Positions 1-7,008 of a stretch of 11,131 nt of DNA are shown piece after piece. The notes below the pieces were generated by a model. That model was not told the origin of the DNA and ran no database searches. It saw nothing but the letters and a program-made list of their open reading frames with translations. The translations under genes were made by a program, and so were the position numbers. Position 1 is the first letter of the stretch. Each line of letters starts with the position of its first letter. The DNA is taken from assembly GCA_021824385.1 (NCBI GenBank), contig JAKAKU010000027.1, forward strand, positions 1 to 11,131. The letters are read 5' to 3'. This DNA comes from a bacterium (lineage in GTDB: Bacteria; Patescibacteriota; Microgenomatia; UBA8517).

Positions 1-2247
1 ATGAGTGGCAATCGCAATACCAATGGCATCAGGCAAACTCATAATACGATTTGCTCCAAACCCTACTGATCGTCTTCCTCCAATTCCGGACAACTGTTCA
101 CTAATTTCAAGCGCGCGTTTCTTGGCAGAAATACTCCCACGCATTCTGAGTGTTGCCGAAATCATACGACCAAGAGCTTCAGCAAAGGCTGCAATATCAC
201 TGCCTGCATTCCCTACATTCACAAAAAGCTCGAGTGGCTCACCGTCGGCATCTTCATTTATAGTTATAAATGCTTTTCCAGAAGGAGTTTGCATTTTGTA
301 TGTCGCGCCTTTCACCACAAATGGTCGATCGATTAAATAGTCGCCAAGTGTTACTTCCTTAACTTCTTTTTTCTCCTCTTTCTTTTCATCTTTTACATTT
401 TCTAGTACCCCGGCTCTACTTCCATCTCTGAAGAAGGTGATTCCTTTGCAGCCCATTTCATACGCCTCAGTGTACAAACGCTTCACATCTTCAACAGTGT
501 AGTTATTTGGAGCATTCACAGTTTTACTAATTGAAGAATCGGTATACTCCTGCACTTTCGCTTGTACTTTTAAGTGTTCTTCAGGTGATAAATCCATGGC
601 ACACACGAAATAGTCTGGTTTTGTTTCATCTGGATGTGCTTTTTTCCACGCTTCAAAAAGAGGATGATACACCATGTGCTCGCCTGTTCTGTCTTTTCTC
701 TTAAATTCAAAATTGTACACTGGCTCAATTCCAGAACTTACATTTGAGAGGAGTGAGGTTGTACCGGTTGGTGCCTGTGTCAAAAGTACTGCATTTCGAA
801 TGCCTTTTTTGGCAATATTTTCGCGAATATATTTTGGAAGTCTTTTGATAAAATAGCCTTCCAAATACTTCTCTTTATCGTATTTTCGGAATGATCCTTT
901 ATCACCTGCAATTTCAGACGAAGCCCAATAGGCATTATCCCGAATTGTTTTGTAAATTTTATCAATTATCTTCACGCTTTCGTCACTGCCATACGCCACT
1001 CTCATTTTAATTAACGCGTCACCCAGTCCCATCGTACCAAGCCCTGTTCGTCGTATATCCATTTGTCGCTCGTATGTTTCCTTGTAGAAATAAAAGTTCG
1101 CATCACACACATTGTCCATAAAACGCATGGAAACTTGCACGTCGGAAGCCAGTGAATCGTAATCAAACTCCCCATTTTCGTTTACATATGCGGTGAGATT
1201 CATTGCGCCCAAATTACAAACAGACCATGCCCCAAGCGGTTGTTCACCACACGGATTTGTCGCAATAAGTTTCTCGAAGTACCACGTATTGCTGCGTTTA
1301 TTCGAACGAGTTATAAAATGAAGTCCCGGTTCAGCACTCTTCCAAGCTGCTTCCCCAATCATATCCCAAATTTTCTTTGCCTTTACCGTTTCGTATACTA
1401 CGACTTTCTTGCCGAGCTCTTTCCATTTATCGATGTCACCATCCCAAACTTCATCATAATCCTCTTCTGCTGCAAAGTCGGGGAAAACCAAGTCCCAATC
1501 ACGATCCGCTTTCACGGCTTCCATAAATTCATCTGATACACACACAGAAAGATTGGCTCCAGGGATTTTAGTAAGATCTTCTTTCACCTTGATAAACTCT
1601 TTAATATCAGGATGCCAGTCGTTTAACATAAGCATCAGGGCTCCACGTCTGCTTCCGCCTTGCTGAATAACATCGTGGTTTGCAGTTGAATACAGAGACG
1701 CCCAGTTGACTGGCCCACTTGAAGTACCGTTGACTTTTCGTACTCTGGCTCCGCGGGGCCTCAATGAACTGAGGTTTACTCCCACTCCTCCAGCGCGAGA
1801 TTGAATTTCAACCGTCTGCGTAATGTTTTCCATGATTCCCCCACGTGAGTCTTTTGGAGATGGAATCACATAACAATTAAAAAATGTTACTTCGTACCCA
1901 GTTCCAGCACCAGATAAAATGCGCCCACCCGGCACAAATTTAAAGTCCTTCATAACGTTGTAAAACTTCTCTTCCCATTGTGGCTGATCTTCGGGCTTTT
2001 CAAATTGAGCAACACCTTTGGCGACACGCATCCACATTTGTTCAGGATAACTTTCCATCGAAGAACCGTCCTTGTCTTTTAATGAATAACGATCCATAAA
2101 AACAGTTTGTTGAAGTCCTGTTAATTCTGTTTTCGAAGAAATTTCACTCTCGGGGATATAAAAAAGTTTGCTTTTTCGAGGGTCTATAAATTCGCCGTTC
2201 TTGTTCTTATCTAAGCCTTTGTTTTGAGTCTTTTTGTATTTAGCCAT
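1..2247 (-). CDS. nrdJ: Class II (adenosylcobalamin-dependent) ribonucleotide reductase NrdJ, 3' end outside window
   Basis: This enzyme reduces ribonucleotides to deoxyribonucleotides in the cytoplasm using a B12-generated thiyl radical. The 749 residues in the window begin at ATG 2247. The finger-loop motif NPCGEQP lies at residues 331-337, giving Asn331, Cys333 (predicted thiyl) and Glu335. Cys344 follows eleven residues later, and Cys125 sits in FFNCYVIPSP. This matches the three-cysteine layout of Thermotoga NrdJ. The phosphate-binding motif APTGTTS is near 492-498. A Lys/Glu-rich linker (about 618-633) joins the barrel to a TSCPD-type C-terminal domain that continues past position 1. 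The N-terminus goes almost straight into the reductase domain, with no ATP-cone. The gene starts 14 bases after the nrdR stop and is very probably co-transcribed with it. No clear Shine-Dalgarno site precedes the start. The family call is firm; the missing C-terminus, which usually carries a cysteine-rich tail, cannot be judged. Confidence 0.96.
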   Translation of the reverse strand, partial: MAKYKKTQNKGLDKNKNGEFIDPRKSKLFYIPESEISSKTELTGLQQTVFMDRYSLKDKDGSSMESYPEQMWMRVAKGVAQFEKPEDQPQWEEKFYNVMKDFKFVPGGRILSGAGTGYEVTFFNCYVIPSPKDSRGGIMENITQTVEIQSRAGGVGVNLSSLRPRGARVRKVNGTSSGPVNWASLYSTANHDVIQQGGSRRGALMLMLNDWHPDIKEFIKVKEDLTKIPGANLSVCVSDEFMEAVKADRDWDLVFPDFAAEEDYDEVWDGDIDKWKELGKKVVVYETVKAKKIWDMIGEAAWKSAEPGLHFITRSNKRSNTWYFEKLIATNPCGEQPLGAWSVCNLGAMNLTAYVNENGEFDYDSLASDVQVSMRFMDNVCDANFYFYKETYERQMDIRRTGLGTMGLGDALIKMRVAYGSDESVKIIDKIYKTIRDNAYWASSEIAGDKGSFRKYDKEKYLEGYFIKRLPKYIRENIAKKGIRNAVLLTQAPTGTTSLLSNVSSGIEPVYNFEFKRKDRTGEHMVYHPLFEAWKKAHPDETKPDYFVCAMDLSPEEHLKVQAKVQEYTDSSISKTVNAPNNYTVEDVKRLYTEAYEMGCKGITFFRDGSRAGVLENVKDEKKEEKKEVKEVTLGDYLIDRPFVVKGATYKMQTPSGKAFITINEDADGEPLELFVNVGNAGSDIAAFAEALGRMISATLRMRGSISAKKRALEISEQLSGIGGRRSVGFGANRIMSLPDAIGIAIATH

Positions 2248-2261
2248 ACCGATAAAAAATT

Positions 2262-2711
2262 TTAGAGTGTGTTTTTTTCTATTAATTTTTCAAAGTCAGT
2301 CAGATCTTCAAACTGAAAATAAACACTTGCAAATCGTAACCAGGCCACCTTATCAACTTTCTGCAAATACTTCAAGATGGTCCTTCCAATTGTGTGAGAC
2401 GACACTTCTTGCGAATGTTTTTTTATAATATCTCGCTCAACTCGGTTCACGACATCTTCGACAAGCGTGAGAGAAACAGGACGCTTCTCGACAGCTCTCA
2501 TAATTCCCTTCCGAATCTTCTCGCGATTAAATTGTTCCCGTCTTCCATCCTTTTTGACAACCCAAATAGTTGTTTCTTTCACCCGCTCTATCGTTGAAAA
2601 ACGTTTATTGCACTTAAGGCAGCATCGTCTTCGTCGCACCCCAGTACCCTCTTCCACCACTCTACTTTCGAGAACTTCACTTTCGCTTTTTCCACAGAAC
2701 GGACATTTCAT
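2262..2711 (-). CDS. nrdR: Transcriptional repressor NrdR
   Basis: NrdR is a nucleotide-sensing repressor of ribonucleotide reductase genes. The 149-residue protein has the normal family length. An N-terminal zinc ribbon uses Cys3 and Cys6 (CPFC) with Cys31 and Cys34 (CLKC), next to the basic run RRRR that contacts DNA. Residue 30, usually Glu in RRRREC, is here a third cysteine beside the zinc ligand. The ATP-cone spans about 48-137, starting with WVVKKDGRREQF and containing a KIRKGI segment. The gene lies directly upstream of nrdJ with a 14-base gap, so it probably regulates its own operon. ATG 2711 is chosen because the zinc ribbon begins at residue 3. A TTGACA-type promoter lies upstream. 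Confidence 0.97.
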   Translation of the reverse strand: MKCPFCGKSESEVLESRVVEEGTGVRRRRCCLKCNKRFSTIERVKETTIWVVKKDGRREQFNREKIRKGIMRAVEKRPVSLTLVEDVVNRVERDIIKKHSQEVSSHTIGRTILKYLQKVDKVAWLRFASVYFQFEDLTDFEKLIEKNTL

Positions 2712-2728
2712 GAATGAAACATTTTTAC

Positions 2729-2743
2729 GCTACCAGCAGTAGC
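2729..2743 (-). other. Small hairpin at the 5' end of the nrdR transcript
   Basis: A perfect 5-base inverted repeat, GCTAC/GTAGC with a 5-base loop, begins within about one base of the predicted nrdR transcription start (2744). Hairpins at the extreme 5' end of a message can protect it from decay. It is followed by A-rich sequence and not by a T tract in the sense direction, so it does not look like a terminator. Confidence 0.3.
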
Positions 2744-2750
2744 AAGATTC

Positions 2751-2779
2751 ATAATGCACCACTACATATGTGATGTCAA
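2751..2779 (-). promoter_or_regulatory. Promoter of nrdR-nrdJ
   Basis: On the minus strand a perfect -35 TTGACA (2779-2774) is followed after 17 bases by CATTAT (2756-2751), which matches the -10 consensus at four of six positions. Transcription would start near 2744, giving a leader of about 33 nt. The promoter lies in the 95-base gap downstream of the DUF5667 gene, so nrdR-nrdJ can be transcribed independently of the genes upstream. Confidence 0.6.
2759..2774 (-). promoter_or_regulatory. Candidate degenerate NrdR box inside the nrdR promoter
   Basis: Read on the plus strand, CCACTACATATGTGAT contains CTACATAT. This matches the left and central part of the general NrdR box pattern acaCwAtATaTwGtgt, but the right half is displaced by about one base. 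It contains the perfect 8-base palindrome ACATATGT (2764-2771) and fills the -35/-10 spacer, where a repressor would block polymerase. NrdR boxes usually occur as pairs and I found no convincing second one, so this is a weak call. Confidence 0.25.
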
Positions 2780-2806
2780 CATAGCAATTTTAAAACAACT
2801 GTGGAG

Positions 2807-3415
2807 TTAGAATGGGTTAGCTGGAGGGTTCATCTGCAAGTTTTCCATTTGTGCGCGAACTTTATCATAGAGCATTTTGGAGGTACTGAGCATTTTTGAA
2901 ATTGTTGGCCGCGCATCATCTCCACAATTTGACATAACATTCTCGAGTATCTCACGGTGTTTCAGGGAAGAATATGCGAGCTGCCTCAATGCATCATTAT
3001 TGTTTGGATCCTCGCTTCGGGACAGTGTTTCATAGGAATTTGCCAGATAGTTTTCAGCTTTATCAAAAGTTGCAATCGCTTCTGCTGAATTGTCTTCATT
3101 CCACAATAGGTTTGCTGCGGCAAGTCGCTTATCTGCCAGATGTAATTCAAATCGTGATTTATCAACAAGGTTTTGAGTGAGCTCTAAAGAGACTTTGTCC
3201 CGAAAGGCTTTAGCAGTCCATAGCGGGCTTCCTGGCAAGACAGCTCCCGGATGAGGAAGACCGTACGTAATGGTTACTTGTGGTGAAGGGCGCGGATTAA
3301 AGAGATCGCGGGCCCCATAGGCATATTTAATAGAGGAAGTTTCAATTAAAGAAACAATGAGGATAAAGAGGGCAAAAAAAACCGCGGCGACTCGAGTAAC
3401 AAATCGAAATGCCAT
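2807..3415 (-). CDS. DUF5667 domain exported/membrane-anchored protein
   Basis: This is a 202-residue protein of unknown biochemical function. From ATG 3415 it opens with a signal peptide or membrane anchor (about residues 8-25, VAAVFFALFILIVSLI). A proline-rich stretch and the DUF5667 signature follow: LPHPGAVLPGSPLW, then helical sequence with FRDKV and KSRFELHLADKRLAAA. DUF5667 proteins are typical of Patescibacteria and resemble extracytoplasmic helical-repeat proteins; one cysteine lies near the C-terminus. The reading frame is open upstream to a TTG at 3472, which directly abuts the stop of the protease gene. I prefer ATG 3415 because it puts the hydrophobic segment at the normal distance from the N-terminus and a good promoter lies between the two codons. 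Role in the cell unknown; the envelope is the likely site. Confidence 0.85.
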   Translation of the reverse strand: MAFRFVTRVAAVFFALFILIVSLIETSSIKYAYGARDLFNPRPSPQVTITYGLPHPGAVLPGSPLWTAKAFRDKVSLELTQNLVDKSRFELHLADKRLAAANLLWNEDNSAEAIATFDKAENYLANSYETLSRSEDPNNNDALRQLAYSSLKHREILENVMSNCGDDARPTISKMLSTSKMLYDKVRAQMENLQMNPPANPF

Positions 3416-3430
3416 AGTATAGGTAAGAAC

Positions 3431-3460
3431 ACTATAGTTGCCTACCTCACTTGAAGTCAA
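3431..3460 (-). promoter_or_regulatory. Promoter of the DUF5667 gene
   Basis: On the minus strand TTGACT (3460-3455, five of six matches) and TATAGT (3436-3431, five of six) are separated by 18 bases. The predicted start near 3424 leaves only about nine bases before ATG 3415. This supports ATG 3415 as the start codon over the upstream in-frame TTG 3472, which would not be on this transcript. Confidence 0.5.
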
Positions 3461-3472
3461 ATCTCCATACAA

Positions 3473-4114
3473 TTAACGAAACAATAGAATTGGCCACGCC
3501 CACATTATGTGAAGAAGAATAGGTGCGACAATGTTTTTGGTTCGAGAAAAGATAAACGACGCCCCAAACCCAAACATGAATATAAGAAACAAGTACACGC
3601 TCCCCTGATACAAGCTCAGATGCCAATCAAAAATAACCTGCGGAACATGAATAATCGTCCACCCCAGAGAAGAAATAATATTTGCATACCATTCATTTTT
3701 GAGGATGAAACTGAGTCTGTTAAAAATAAAGCCACGGAATGCAATTTCTTCAGAAACCCCCGTTATAAAAGATAATGCAAGCGAAAAATAGAGTGCGAGC
3801 GGCGTAATGTTTCCCAGAGCTGATGCGCCAGCCCCTTTAAAATAGTTAATATAAAAACCTTCAAATGCAAAGAGTGCTCCGAGCGCAATGGCAAAATAAA
3901 TAGAGGAAAAGAGCTTTTTCATGGTGATCCCTAAACTTTCCATTCCGAGTTTCTCTTTTCGTAGAAAAATAAATACTGGAACAAGCCATATAACGGGCTT
4001 TACGATAAGCTCGTCGAGCGGATCGGGAAATTGAAATAGAAGTCGGTAAAACCCCCAAACGATGAGAAGATATGTAAAAAACAAAGTCACATGCTTAATT
4101 TGCAAATCCTTCAT
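3473..4114 (-). CDS. CPBP (CAAX/Rce1-type) intramembrane metalloprotease
   Basis: This 213-residue, strongly hydrophobic protein has about six to eight predicted membrane segments. The family's catalytic motif EExxxR appears as SEEIAFRGF with Glu122, Glu123 and Arg127. The second motif, normally FxxxH, is WTIIH with His156. The third is LLHIMWAW with His202, where the usual Asn four residues on is Trp206. Bacterial members act as membrane-embedded proteases in bacteriocin maturation or self-immunity and as Abi-type proteins; the substrate here is unknown. ATG 4114 overlaps the stop of the HEPN gene in the sequence ATGA (4114-4111), which implies co-transcription and translational coupling. 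The catalytic Glu pair and both histidines are present, so the enzyme is probably active. Confidence 0.92.
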   Translation of the reverse strand: MKDLQIKHVTLFFTYLLIVWGFYRLLFQFPDPLDELIVKPVIWLVPVFIFLRKEKLGMESLGITMKKLFSSIYFAIALGALFAFEGFYINYFKGAGASALGNITPLALYFSLALSFITGVSEEIAFRGFIFNRLSFILKNEWYANIISSLGWTIIHVPQVIFDWHLSLYQGSVYLFLIFMFGFGASFIFSRTKNIVAPILLHIMWAWPILLFR

Positions 4115-4617
4115 ATACTTATTTTACACTCTCTAAAGACTGAGTCGATAGCCATCACAACTTGCGTTAGTTTTTCGCCTGCCTCTTCACGACTTATGTC
4201 ACGTGAATCTTTTGGAAACCAGTGAAATACCAAATTTCGACATTCGCGCCATGCGTCCCAAAGTTGGTTTGGAAGATCCTCGCCCCCGCAGTACTTTGCA
4301 AGTTTGCCATATACCCACTGTTCGTCACGCGCTTTCGGGTCAAGGCTTGGGTTTAAGGCTTTCCCAATACGAAACCGTGTTCCTTCGTACTCCCCAGCAT
4401 CGATAAACTGCATGTCCAAAAACAATTTCTTTAAAAAGCCTTCATAAGCTTTACTCATTGGAAACACAATAAACGAATAATCATGATAACTGTCTAAGGT
4501 ATTTGAAACACGAAGCAAATCAAAACTTTGGAGCATAAGTTCCTGCAGGTCCCTCCCAACATATTCCCACCAGGGTCGTTTTGTAAGATCTATTAGACGA
4601 GCTTCCTTCATACGCAT
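4111..4617 (-). CDS. HEPN-fold RNase domain protein, RnlA/LsoA toxin-like
   Basis: This 168-residue cytoplasmic protein has no signal or membrane segment. The HEPN signature R-N-x3-H is seen as RNLVFH, with Arg127 and His132 (codons at 4239-4237 and 4224-4222). A conserved Glu59 lies in SKAYEGFLKKL. RnlA of the E. coli RnlA-RnlB toxin-antitoxin pair uses the same Glu...Arg-x4-His arrangement in its C-terminal RNase domain, at similar spacing. Here that domain stands alone, without RnlA's other domains, and no RnlB-like antitoxin is adjacent. The reading frame extends to TTG 4671, with ATGs at 4617 and 4611. I chose 4617 because the stretch upstream overlaps the likely promoter. Its stop overlaps the start of the protease gene by four bases. 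Membership of the HEPN group is well supported; toxin activity is inferred. Confidence 0.75.
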   Translation of the reverse strand: MRMKEARLIDLTKRPWWEYVGRDLQELMLQSFDLLRVSNTLDSYHDYSFIVFPMSKAYEGFLKKLFLDMQFIDAGEYEGTRFRIGKALNPSLDPKARDEQWVYGKLAKYCGGEDLPNQLWDAWRECRNLVFHWFPKDSRDISREEAGEKLTQVVMAIDSVFRECKISI

Positions 4618-4618
4618 A

Positions 4619-4649
4619 TTGAGTGTATCACACCAAAATGCGGTATAAT
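4619..4649 (+). promoter_or_regulatory. Promoter of the first PBP, positioned for a leaderless message
   Basis: A consensus -10 TATAAT (4644-4649) ends exactly seven bases before GTG 4656, so transcription would begin at or next to the start codon. TTGAGT (4619-4624), four of six matches, is the best -35, with a long 19-base spacer. The short dyad GTGT-ATC-ACAC (4623-4633) lies between the boxes and could be an operator. Confidence is higher for the -10 than for the -35. Confidence 0.55.
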
Positions 4650-4671
4650 TGGGATGTGAAAAAAAAGACAA
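4642..4671 (-). promoter_or_regulatory. Putative promoter of the HEPN-protease pair
   Basis: On the minus strand TTGTCT (4671-4666) and TATACC (4647-4642) lie 18 bases apart, each matching consensus at four of six positions. The start would be near 4635, about 18 bases before ATG 4617. The -10 shares four base pairs with the -10 of the divergent PBP promoter, so only one polymerase could occupy the site at a time. The call is tentative because both boxes are weak. Confidence 0.3.
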
Positions 4672-6974
4672 AACGAGTTGTATCCCGCAAGAAGCGCTCC
4701 CTAAAACAAGTCGAAACTCCGATTGCAGTTGTTGACGTTGCGCCAGGAAAACTCCACTGGTTTAAAAAAATCTCGATTCAAATCACCAAAAAGAAAATTG
4801 GGGTGTTGGCCCTCATTGCTATTCTTCTTATCGGTGCTTTGTCTATTTGGGTGCTTTGGGGTATTCCACTTCCCGACAATCTTTCTCAAAACCAATCAGT
4901 TTCAACAAAACTCCTCGATAGAAACGGTAAATTAATTTACGAAATTTATGCTGACCAAAGAAGAACTCCAGTCAAACTTTCCGACGTTCCAGAGTATATG
5001 AAGGAAGCCACTATTTCAATCGAAGATAAAGACTTCTATACTCATGGTGGTTTTTCAGTGACAGGCATATTGCGCGCTGCGTATAAAACTGTATTCCAAA
5101 GACAGCTTGAAGGAGGTTCAACACTCACCCAACAATTGGTAAAAAGCGCGCTTCTTACCCCTGAGCGCACCGTACGGCGTAAGCTTCGTGAATTCTTTTT
5201 GTCTGTTCTCGTTGAGGCTCGTTATTCAAAAGACCAAATTTTAGAACTCTACTTAAATCAGATTCCCTATGGCTCTACAGCATATGGAATAGAGTCGGCA
5301 ACTCAACTTTATTTTGGTAAATCGAGTAAAGATTTAGATCTTGCACAGTCAGCACTATTGGCTGGCCTTACGGCATCTCCTACAAGGTACTCACCATTTG
5401 GAGCAAACCCTGAACTCGCCAAAGAGCGTCAAAAAATAGTACTTCGCCGTATGGTTGAAGACAAAAAAATCACCCAACAACAGGCCGACGATGCATACAA
5501 CGAGCCACTCGTCTTTGCAAAACCTAACTCCCTCGTGGCCCCCCACTTCTCGTTGTGGGTGAAAGACCAACTTGCTTCAATGTTTGGGGATAGCGTTGTA
5601 GAACAAGGAGGACTTCGTGTTACCACAACCCTCGATCTCGATTTACAAGCCTCAGCTGAAGCAGCTGTCTCACGCGAAGTTAAGAAGTTAGTTAAGCAAC
5701 ATGTAGGAAATGGCGCCGCAATAGTTACCTATCCAAAGACGGGTGAGATTTTGGCCATGGTGGGATCTAAAGACTATTTTGCAACAGACGAAGATGGAAA
5801 GGTAAATATCATTTTCGCAAATCGACAGCCAGGATCATCTATTAAACCGTTAAATTACGTTCTCGCACTCAGAGACAAAAAAATCACGCTCTCTACTCCG
5901 CTTGCAGATATACCTACGTGTTTTGCAGTGCCTGGACAAGAGCCATATTGCCCAGTGAACTACGATGGAACTTTTCATGGAGCTACTCAAACACGGTTTG
6001 CACTCGGCAACTCATACAATATCCCTGCCGTAAAAATTCTCGCTTTAAACGGCTTGGAGAACTTTGTGAACTTTGCCCGTGACATGGGACTCACAACATT
6101 CCAAGATGCCAAAAATTATGGATTGTCACTCACGCTCGGAGGTGGGGAGGTTCGTGCTTATGACATGGCCGAAGCATACGGGGTCTTCGCAAACGGTGGA
6201 GTGAAGCAGCCGTTATATGGAATAAAAAAAGTTGAAACGTGGAGCGGTAAAGTGCTTTATGAGAATAATGTAGATCCTTTGAGCGGACCGCGAATACTTG
6301 AGCCTGATGTGACCTATCTTATTAGTCACGCGCTGCAAGACAACAATGCCAGATCGGCTGCTTTTGGACCAAGTTCATACCTAAATGTTTCAGGACATCC
6401 TGAGGTTTCTGTTAAAACAGGAACAACCAACGATAGACGTGACAATTGGACCGACGGATACACCTCACAAGCCGTTGTGGTTGTGTGGGTAGGAAACAAT
6501 GACAACTCTCCAATGAGTGGCGCCGTGTCTGGAGTCTCAGGTGCATCTCCTATTTGGAATTCTATTATGAAAAATGTTTTGGATAAAGCAGGCAAAGGTT
6601 TTTACTCATCCGCTGATAAAGGTCCCGCCTGGCCACAGCAACCAGAAGATGTTGTTGGTTCAATGATTTGTGCCAATACTGGATTTTTACCAAATGATGC
6701 CAGTAACGGATGTCCTCAGCGTTTTGAGTTTTATCTCCCCGATACTGTTCCTGCGAATGGAGCAACACGTGAAGATCTTTCATTTGATCGATCCAAAAAC
6801 CAATACTTCCCCAATTCCGACGGAATTGCGCCGGAAAACTTACAAACAGAAAATCATTTGGTGGTGACAGATCCACTCGGGTCAAAGGTGTGTTTAGACT
6901 GTGCATTCCCTATGGGCCAAATTAATATTTCGTATCCCGTTTCGATACGACAAAACTCCACCCCGCAACCATAA
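4656..6974 (+). CDS. Class A penicillin-binding protein 1 (bifunctional glycosyltransferase/transpeptidase)
   Basis: It polymerises glycan strands from lipid II and cross-links peptide stems outside the cytoplasmic membrane. From GTG 4656 it is 772 residues. A Lys/Arg-rich cytoplasmic tail precedes one membrane anchor (about 48-70). The GT51 glycosyltransferase follows, with EDKDFYTHGG (catalytic Glu123), GGSTLTQQ (153-160) and an ILELYLNQIPYG segment. The transpeptidase has SSIK (Ser394, Lys397), SYN (453-455) and KTG (587-589). The region after the transpeptidase carries two cysteines near CANTG...GCPQRF and a terminal CLDC pair (746-749). The frame is open to GTG 4623, but a perfect -10 sits between 4644 and 4649, so GTG 4656 is the likely start. 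The protein is divergent from the HEPN gene and followed by a paralogous PBP. Both active sites look intact. Confidence 0.95.
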   Translation: MKKKTKRVVSRKKRSLKQVETPIAVVDVAPGKLHWFKKISIQITKKKIGVLALIAILLIGALSIWVLWGIPLPDNLSQNQSVSTKLLDRNGKLIYEIYADQRRTPVKLSDVPEYMKEATISIEDKDFYTHGGFSVTGILRAAYKTVFQRQLEGGSTLTQQLVKSALLTPERTVRRKLREFFLSVLVEARYSKDQILELYLNQIPYGSTAYGIESATQLYFGKSSKDLDLAQSALLAGLTASPTRYSPFGANPELAKERQKIVLRRMVEDKKITQQQADDAYNEPLVFAKPNSLVAPHFSLWVKDQLASMFGDSVVEQGGLRVTTTLDLDLQASAEAAVSREVKKLVKQHVGNGAAIVTYPKTGEILAMVGSKDYFATDEDGKVNIIFANRQPGSSIKPLNYVLALRDKKITLSTPLADIPTCFAVPGQEPYCPVNYDGTFHGATQTRFALGNSYNIPAVKILALNGLENFVNFARDMGLTTFQDAKNYGLSLTLGGGEVRAYDMAEAYGVFANGGVKQPLYGIKKVETWSGKVLYENNVDPLSGPRILEPDVTYLISHALQDNNARSAAFGPSSYLNVSGHPEVSVKTGTTNDRRDNWTDGYTSQAVVVVWVGNNDNSPMSGAVSGVSGASPIWNSIMKNVLDKAGKGFYSSADKGPAWPQQPEDVVGSMICANTGFLPNDASNGCPQRFEFYLPDTVPANGATREDLSFDRSKNQYFPNSDGIAPENLQTENHLVVTDPLGSKVCLDCAFPMGQINISYPVSIRQNSTPQP

Positions 6975-6979
6975 CGAAC

Positions 6980-7008
6980 TTGACAAGTATAGAGTTATAG
7001 GATATACT
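6980..7008 (+). promoter_or_regulatory. Strong promoter of the second PBP
   Basis: A perfect TTGACA (6980-6985), a 17-base spacer and TATACT (7003-7008, five of six matches) begin five bases after the first PBP's stop codon. This is the best-matching promoter in the window. Transcription would start near 7015, giving a leader of about 142 nt, far longer than the 0-33 nt inferred for the other genes here. The second PBP can therefore be controlled separately from the first. Confidence 0.75.

Noticed and set aside
1240-1536. Open frames on the plus strand across 1-2250 and short frames opposite or inside the other genes
   Set aside because: They lie antisense to nrdJ, or in other frames of the PBP and dehydrogenase genes, and show no family motifs. 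The overlapping genes have complete catalytic signatures.
2712-2806. Cobalamin riboswitch upstream of nrdR-nrdJ
   Set aside because: The space before nrdR is only 95 bases with a predicted leader of about 33 nt, and I see no B12-box-like sequence.
2785-2809. Terminator after the DUF5667 gene
   Set aside because: The only hairpin (TAACT/AGTTG with a 4-base loop) is very short, with a broken T run, and is too weak to call.
4114-4120. TATACTT as a shared regulatory motif at the second PBP, serine hydrolase and protease starts
   Set aside because: A 7-mer containing the common -10 TATACT is expected by chance about once or twice in this much AT-rich DNA, and the copy at 4114-4120 is explained by coding sequence.
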